Assembly (NCBI GenBank): GCA_025358255.1
Contig: JANYKC010000082.1
Location: forward strand, 17,236-81,235
Length of the DNA stretch: 64,000 nt
Source: Spirochaetaceae bacterium
GTDB taxonomy: Bacteria; Spirochaetota; Spirochaetia; Treponematales; Rectinemataceae
Direction of reading: 5' to 3'
The notes under the pieces are model-generated. The model did not search any database. It was not told where the DNA came from and was given only the letters and a program-made list of their open reading frames with translations. The translations under genes and the position numbers were made by a program. The first letter of the stretch is position 1. Every line of letters begins with the position of its first letter. Shown one piece after another: positions 58,655-64,000 of the stretch.

Positions 58655-60181
58655 ATGAATCCTAAAACCCCGAGCCCGGCTTTCAAGGCCGGGCTTTGCT
58701 TTTTCCTGACCGCGGTCTGTTGTCTTTCGGCATTCGCCGATGGGGCTGTCGGGCAACCTGTGCCAGCCGGACCCGCGGCTCCCATCGAGATTGCCGTCGA
58801 TCTTTCGGGAAGCTACAAATTCGGCCCCAATGGGGACGAACAAGACCAAGCGGCTTTTTCCCCGGCAGGGCGATTTTCATTCTCTTCGAGTTCGCCCTAT
58901 TTCGATGTCATGGCTTCCCTCAGCCTTGACCGTGACGGAAAATACGGCGCAGCCCTCGCCGACATCCCGGGCGGCAACCTATATGGATTCTATGCCCTTC
59001 TTGACGAGGGAGGGGTCCGCGCCCGACTGGTGGGGGCGCAGGTCGAGCTTGGGCGTTTTCGTTTTCAGGACGAGGTTGATTCGCCTTATTCCCTCTTCGT
59101 CAACTCCAACGGGATTTCAGGGCCAGGCATGGCCATCTCCTACGCGGCAGGGTCATTTTTCTACAACTCACGATGGATCGGGCTCAACCACGATTCGATG
59201 GCTGGCATCAGCGAAGCTTGGCCCAGCGGTTTCCCCGAGCGCGGAGCCACGATAAAGAGCTTCGGCCTGGAGATAGGTGAGATGCGTTTTGGCTTCCAGG
59301 ACGCCATCGTCTATGCTGGCCGCTGGTTCGACTTTGAGTACTTCCTTTCACCTCTTCCCATGTACGCTACCCAGTATGTGCGCGGGACAGGCGGCGCGCC
59401 TTGGGCAGCCAGCTATGACGACAATACGATCATGGGCTTTTTCTGGACCTGGAACCGCCCGGGCGCCTTTTCATGCCTTGCCCAGGTGCTTGTGGATGAT
59501 ATCGGATTTGGGGGAATACTCGATGGCTGGCCCCTCAATCCCTGGCAATTGGCAGCGGGTCTCGGCGGCAGGATGGAGACGCAGGCAGGAAGCTTCGGCC
59601 TCTATGCCGCCATGGCGACGAAGTATTGCTTTGAGCCCTCTAGCGCGAACTCCAGTACGGACGCCTATGGATATACATGGTATCCGGATACCCGATTTAC
59701 CAGCTATTGGCAGGACATAGCATCCACCGTGACCTCCCCCATCTCGGTGGAGGACAATGAAATCGGCTATAAATATGGCGAGAACAACCTTGCCATCCAA
59801 GTGGACTGGAAGGGAAAGCTAGGACCCGTCGATGCCACCGCCCTTCTGGAATTCCGCCTGTCGGGCTCGAACAGCCCGGCCAATCCCGGTCACGATGACG
59901 CTTCCATCCTGTCCGAGGGCACGAAATGGCTGGATGACGCCGTGCTTGAGAAGCGAATCGTGCTGGCGCTCGCGGTCTCGAAAGCCTTCGGGCCGCTGCG
60001 GATCTACGGAAATGTCCTGGGAGGCTATGCCCTGGATGCCTTGACGCTGCGGGCGGCGGAAGGCACAAGCACCGGCGCCAATTCGGCATGGATCTATAGT
60101 CCAGCCGCCGGCACGGACAAGGCACTGTTTTCAATAAGCGTGGGCGGCCGTTATGCCACGGGCCTCGGAGGGAGACAGTGA
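58655..60181 (+). CDS. Predicted outer-membrane beta-barrel protein
   Basis: Signal peptide MNPKTPSPAFKAGLCFFLTAVCCLSAFA; amphipathic beta-strand pattern; ATG 58655. Confidence 0.62.
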   Translation: MNPKTPSPAFKAGLCFFLTAVCCLSAFADGAVGQPVPAGPAAPIEIAVDLSGSYKFGPNGDEQDQAAFSPAGRFSFSSSSPYFDVMASLSLDRDGKYGAALADIPGGNLYGFYALLDEGGVRARLVGAQVELGRFRFQDEVDSPYSLFVNSNGISGPGMAISYAAGSFFYNSRWIGLNHDSMAGISEAWPSGFPERGATIKSFGLEIGEMRFGFQDAIVYAGRWFDFEYFLSPLPMYATQYVRGTGGAPWAASYDDNTIMGFFWTWNRPGAFSCLAQVLVDDIGFGGILDGWPLNPWQLAAGLGGRMETQAGSFGLYAAMATKYCFEPSSANSSTDAYGYTWYPDTRFTSYWQDIASTVTSPISVEDNEIGYKYGENNLAIQVDWKGKLGPVDATALLEFRLSGSNSPANPGHDDASILSEGTKWLDDAVLEKRIVLALAVSKAFGPLRIYGNVLGGYALDALTLRAAEGTSTGANSAWIYSPAAGTDKALFSISVGGRYATGLGGRQ

Positions 60182-60248
60182 GCCGGGGGCGACCACCGCA
60201 GCGCAGGCCCGAGTTGACATCCTGCCTTCCGCAGACCACTATTTAGCC

Positions 60249-61637
60249 ATGCCTCTTTTTGTCCCAGTCATCGCCGCCGTCGTGGTGCTTGCCTTTGTCC
60301 TCGTCGTTATCGGTTCGGCATCGGCTCGTCGCAAACCGAAGGCGGGCATGCGAGGCAGGAAGCTTCACCAGAAGGATCGCAGCCAGGTAGTCAAGGAAGC
60401 CAATCGCCGCCTGGCTTCGAATCCGAAGGACGGGGACGCCCTCCAGGCCATCGGGGAGATCCTTTGGGCGGAGCAGGACTGGGAGCGGGTATTGCGGACC
60501 TACGAGGCCCTGTGCGAGGTTTCGGCAGGCCATCCTGAGATGGATGAGTTCACCGCCAACCTTCGCTACGGCATCGCCTGCCTGCGGCTCTCCCGCTTCG
60601 ACGACGCCTATAAGGGACTTGCGGTCGCAAGGACCTTCAACCAGGAAAGCTTCGAGGTCAACTTCAACCTGGGCTACCTCGAATTCCAGAAAAAACAGTA
60701 TGAACGCGCCGCTGCCCTGCTCAAGCAGGCAAGCCAGGAGAACAGCGAGCACGGCCTGTGCTGGAGATACCTTGGCCACTCCTACGTGAAGCTCAAGGCC
60801 TTCAAGGAGGCCCTTATGGCCTTGCGCAAGGCCGTGGACCTTGACCCTGAGGATAAGGAGTCGATCTTCGCGATGGCCGAGTGCTATTACGAGAGTGGCA
60901 ACCTCGACCAGGCACTCAAGATTTTCACCCACTTGCGCGCCGACCCGCAATTGGGCCCGCAAGCCGCCTTGTTCGCGGGGACGGTCCACCTGAACCAGCA
61001 CCTTACCGACAAGGCGATCCAGGATTTCGAGATTGGCCTCAAGCACCCCGACATCAAGGTCGAGACAGTGGCCGAACTCAAGTACCGGCTGGCCGCGGCC
61101 TACCTTAAGTGCCAGGAGATAGGCAAGGCGGTATCCTGCTTTGCCGAGGTCCTTACCCTAATCCCAAACTACAAGGATGTGGCCTCCCTGCTTTCGAAGT
61201 ACCGGGAGCTCAACTCCAACCGCAACCTCCAGACCTACCTCATGGGCGCCACGAGCGACTATGTGACGCTTTGCCGGAAGATCGTCCTCAACTTCTTCCC
61301 CAAGGCGAAGGTCAAGATCACCGACATTTCCGTATCAAAGAACGACTTCGCCGATATCCTCGCTGAGATCGAGACCTCGAAATGGCAGGACGTCGTCCTT
61401 TTCCGCTTCATCCGCTCCTCGAGCGCAGTGGGCGAGCTCATGGTCCGCGACTTCCATGCGCGGGTGAAGGACCTGAAAGCCGGCAAGGGACTTTGCCTAT
61501 CAGGCGGGACCTATTCGGAGGAGGCCAAGAAATTCGTCGAGGCCCGCCTGATCGACCTCATCGAGAAGCCGATGCTCATGGCCCTCCTCAATACGATCGA
61601 TTCGCGAGCCCGGAGCCCCGTCGTCGACCAGGACTAG
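60249..61637 (+). CDS. Membrane-anchored TPR protein with C-terminal degenerate Mrr/restriction-endonuclease-like domain
   Basis: N-terminal TM (PLFVPVIAAVVVLAFVLVVIG), several TPRs, C-terminal DFADILAEIETSKWQDVVLFRFIRSSSAVGELMVRDFHARVKDLKAGKGLCLSGGTYSEEAKKFVEARLIDLIEK. Confidence 0.78.
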   Translation: MPLFVPVIAAVVVLAFVLVVIGSASARRKPKAGMRGRKLHQKDRSQVVKEANRRLASNPKDGDALQAIGEILWAEQDWERVLRTYEALCEVSAGHPEMDEFTANLRYGIACLRLSRFDDAYKGLAVARTFNQESFEVNFNLGYLEFQKKQYERAAALLKQASQENSEHGLCWRYLGHSYVKLKAFKEALMALRKAVDLDPEDKESIFAMAECYYESGNLDQALKIFTHLRADPQLGPQAALFAGTVHLNQHLTDKAIQDFEIGLKHPDIKVETVAELKYRLAAAYLKCQEIGKAVSCFAEVLTLIPNYKDVASLLSKYRELNSNRNLQTYLMGATSDYVTLCRKIVLNFFPKAKVKITDISVSKNDFADILAEIETSKWQDVVLFRFIRSSSAVGELMVRDFHARVKDLKAGKGLCLSGGTYSEEAKKFVEARLIDLIEKPMLMALLNTIDSRARSPVVDQD

Positions 61638-61644
61638 GCCAAAC

Positions 61645-62802
61645 GTGAATATACCAACCTTCCATACCTACGATAGCCTTGAGTCCGCGCGGGACGAATG
61701 GCTTGCGATTGAATCGACGGCTATCTCCTATCCCTTCCAGCGCTACCACTGGCTCGAGGCCTGGCAAAGAACCCTTGGCGACGCCCGCGGCGTCCGCCCC
61801 CTCATCGTAGTTGTAGAAGGGAGTCCAGCCGGGGGGAAAGCCCTGCTCCCCTTGGGCTTCTGGCGGGAAAAAGGAATGCTCGTCATGGGATGGCTGGGGG
61901 CGGGAGTCTCGGACTACCGCAACGCGCTTTTTGCCGGAGAATTTGAGTCGCTTGAACTCTTGGATCTCACCATGCGGTTGGCCCGGCAAAATGGCGCGGA
62001 CCTGGTTCATCTTGATCAGATCCCTGGCCGCCTGAGCGATGGCAAGCCGAATCCCCTTGTCGGCGGCCATCTGCACCGCCTGCATTACATGGCGCACAGC
62101 CTTACCCTGCCCATTGATTTCGGCCAATGGCTTGAGCAAAGGACCAGCCCAAAAGAAAGGTACAACCATCGGCGCGCCGAGAAAAAACTGGGTGAGATCG
62201 GGCACCTCGAATTCGTTGTGGCAAAAAACAAATCGGAGCGGGAGAGCTTCACCGAAGCAATGATCGGGCAAAAGCGCGAACGCTATCGGTCGACTGGTGT
62301 CGCGGATCTCTTCGAAGAGGCGGCCTTTGCCCAATTCTATCACCTGGCCGCGGCAAGCGACGATATCTGTCCCCATATTTCGGCCTTGCTCCTGGACGGG
62401 AAGCCGATAGCCACCCACTGGGGCATGGCCGATTCTGGATCTGCGGTCATCAATGCAAATGCGGCGTATTTCCTTATGCCGACCTTCGAGGGTGGCGAGC
62501 TTGGCCGCCACTCCCCAGGCCTCGTATTCCTTTTGCATTTCATCGAGCACCTGGCCGAGGCAAAAAAGCAGGTTCGCCTTGATTTTACGATCGGGGACGA
62601 GGGCTACAAGGAAAAATGGTGTGACGAAGAGATGTCCTTGTACTCGTGGCATCGGGGCATAAGTCTTCGGGGGAGGGTCGCTGCCGCAGTCGATTCGATT
62701 GTGGAAAAGCTCAAGGACGGACCCGCACTGGAGATGGTCCGGCGCCTCAGGAAATGGCGGCAGCGGCGAAGAGGCATTGCGCACCTCGGCCGGCAGGGTT
62801 AG
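61645..62802 (+). CDS. CelD/BcsL-type GNAT acetyltransferase (Acetyltransf_6)
   Basis: YPFQRYHWLEAWQRTLG...NHRRAEKKLGEIGHLEFVVAK...ALLLDGKPIATHWGMADSGSAVINANAAY...VRLDFTIGDEGYKEKW; GTG start. Confidence 0.85.
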   Translation: MNIPTFHTYDSLESARDEWLAIESTAISYPFQRYHWLEAWQRTLGDARGVRPLIVVVEGSPAGGKALLPLGFWREKGMLVMGWLGAGVSDYRNALFAGEFESLELLDLTMRLARQNGADLVHLDQIPGRLSDGKPNPLVGGHLHRLHYMAHSLTLPIDFGQWLEQRTSPKERYNHRRAEKKLGEIGHLEFVVAKNKSERESFTEAMIGQKRERYRSTGVADLFEEAAFAQFYHLAAASDDICPHISALLLDGKPIATHWGMADSGSAVINANAAYFLMPTFEGGELGRHSPGLVFLLHFIEHLAEAKKQVRLDFTIGDEGYKEKWCDEEMSLYSWHRGISLRGRVAAAVDSIVEKLKDGPALEMVRRLRKWRQRRRGIAHLGRQG

Positions 62803-62856
62803 GCGCGACAAAATACGGTCCGAATGCCACGCTCAGAGATACGCGACCTTGCGGCT

Positions 62857-62897
62857 CCCCGTGCCCTCCTGATGAAGGCGGCTGCGGGGTTTTTTTT
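62857..62897 (+). terminator. Intrinsic terminator at the end of the polysaccharide locus
   Basis: CCCCG-t-GCC..GGC-ggctg-CGGGG stem followed by TTTTTTTT. Confidence 0.65.
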
Positions 62898-62974
62898 GGC
62901 GGAGAAGCCCCCGGATAAGTTCTCGACATTGATTCCGGTAGATGCTAGTCTCGAGCGATGTTCTAGGGGGTGCG

Positions 62975-63811
62975 ATGCGAAGAGCCGCCGCAAGTTGCTT
63001 GCACAAGGCCTTCCCCGGTAAGGCCGCCCAATTGTCATGGCTGCTCTTGTTTTTTTCCCTTCGGGCGATAGGCGCGGAGGGTGTCTTTGTTCCCTATCTT
63101 GAGATACGAATCGCCCCATGGGCCGAGTTGTCCGGATTAGTTTTCGACCCGTCGCGGGGAGCCTTTATCGCCGTAGGTGACGAGGGTGACATTTTCGTGA
63201 TTTCCCAGGCCGGCGAAATAGCCGAGCACCATGTCATACCGAAAGCCGATCTGGAGGATGTGGGCCTTGATTCGAAAGGAAGGGTCCTTTATGTGCTCGA
63301 CGAAGCCATTCCGGAGATATATGTACTGGATGCTGACACCTTCCAGTTCCAGGGGAAGATCGATCTTTGGCAACCCGGGAAAGCCTTCAAGAAATTCCGG
63401 GAAAATTCCGACGGTTACGAAGGCCTGGTTTTCCTTCCACCAGGCAAGGCCGGCGAGAAGGCCCGCTTGATGGTATCAAACCAAGTCCTGGCCACCGGAA
63501 GCAAGCTGGAGAAGGGTAGCGGCATCCTCATCATGGCCCTTGATGGAAGCGAGGCGAGATTTGTCTCTACAGGCCTCTATGATTGCGCAGGCCTTGCCCT
63601 TGATCCCGATGGCAAGAAAGCATGGGCTATCCTCGATATCCCCAACGAGGTCTTCGAGATCCGCCCAGACGGATCGGTAGGGCTCCACTTCCATTTGCCC
63701 GGGAAAAACCAGGAGGGCATAACCTGGGCGGGAAATGATTTCGCGGTCATCAGCGAAGATGGCGTTTTTCGGGTAGGGCGGCTTGGCGGCAAGTTCGCCT
63801 TTCGGCGCTAG
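62975..63811 (+). CDS. Secreted SdiA-regulated-like beta-propeller protein
   Basis: Signal-like N-terminus; AELSGLVFDPSRGAFIAVGDEGDIFVISQAGEI...DLEDVGLDSKGRVLYVLDE...GYEGLVFLPPGK...DCAGLALDPDGKKAWAILDIPNEVFEI. Confidence 0.72.
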   Translation: MRRAAASCLHKAFPGKAAQLSWLLLFFSLRAIGAEGVFVPYLEIRIAPWAELSGLVFDPSRGAFIAVGDEGDIFVISQAGEIAEHHVIPKADLEDVGLDSKGRVLYVLDEAIPEIYVLDADTFQFQGKIDLWQPGKAFKKFRENSDGYEGLVFLPPGKAGEKARLMVSNQVLATGSKLEKGSGILIMALDGSEARFVSTGLYDCAGLALDPDGKKAWAILDIPNEVFEIRPDGSVGLHFHLPGKNQEGITWAGNDFAVISEDGVFRVGRLGGKFAFRR

Positions 63812-63866
63812 ACAGAGGATGAGGAGAAAATGAGCCCAGGACCGACTTTCAACGCGCCTCCCGCGG

Positions 63867-63928
63867 TGCCTCATAAGTAAAACACGACGAAGGTAGGTTG
63901 ATGCCTCATAAGTCTTTCACGACGAAGG
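63867..63928. repeat. Two near-identical direct repeats, TGCCTCATAAGT-N5-CACGACGAAGG-type (35-bp period)
   Basis: Copies at 63867-63893 and 63902-63928, differing only in the short central segment. Confidence 0.85.
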
Positions 63929-63972
63929 CATGGCAGGCGACGCCTGCGTATGGAAGACTTTATACGCCTTGA
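63908..63972. repeat. Imperfect palindromic element with core GCAGGCG-A-CGCCTGC
   Basis: ATAAGTCTTTC (left) faces GAAGACTTTAT (right); perfect 7-bp arms around the core; flanked by AAGGC/GCCTT. Confidence 0.7.
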
Positions 63973-64000
63973 AGGGGTTTGTCACGGGTGCCGCGAGAGG

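Noticed and set aside
63867-63928. CRISPR array
   Set aside because: Only two imperfect copies with almost no spacer and no cas genes in the window.

Overview
This window is GC-rich bacterial DNA; I cannot fix the taxon from sequence alone. A spirochaete is one possibility, held at low confidence. The first ~11.5 kb is mixed housekeeping DNA: the glgX C-terminus, an alternative sigma-70-family sigma factor preceded by a consensus-perfect sigma-54 promoter, tldD/pmbA, tRNA-Gly(CCC), an acid-phosphatase-like lipoprotein, acylphosphatase, two orphan response regulators and tex. From ~11.57 kb to an intrinsic terminator at ~62.9 kb lies a ~51 kb block with all genes on the + strand. It is a large surface-polysaccharide (O-antigen/capsule type) locus with two flippases, a Wzy-type polymerase plus an O-antigen-ligase-like protein, three initiating phosphoglycosyltransferase types, and several nucleotide-sugar pathways: dTDP-Rha, dTDP-3-amino-3,6-dideoxyhexose, UDP-ManNAc, GDP-6-deoxyhexose/perosamine-like and UDP-bacillosamine-like. 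The most interesting part is a compact acyl-carrier-protein module at 38.7-44.2 kb: AcpS-type PPTase, ACP, FabG-like SDR, MBL hydrolase, KAS III, AMP-ligase and GNAT. It lies directly beside a UDP-4-amino-sugar pathway and a PglC-like transferase. I infer a dedicated acyl-ACP supply for N-acylating the initiating sugar. A second, CoA-type acyl gene (3-hydroxyacyl-CoA dehydrogenase) lies beside QdtA/FdtA-type sugar genes. Other points of interest are a FtsX-like permease pair with a LolA-like protein but no ATPase, a TPR protein with a degenerate Mrr-like domain, a tRNA-overlapping palindrome, a putative operator at the locus promoter, and palindromic repeats at the right edge. All calls come from reading the sequence and motifs; no database search was run.
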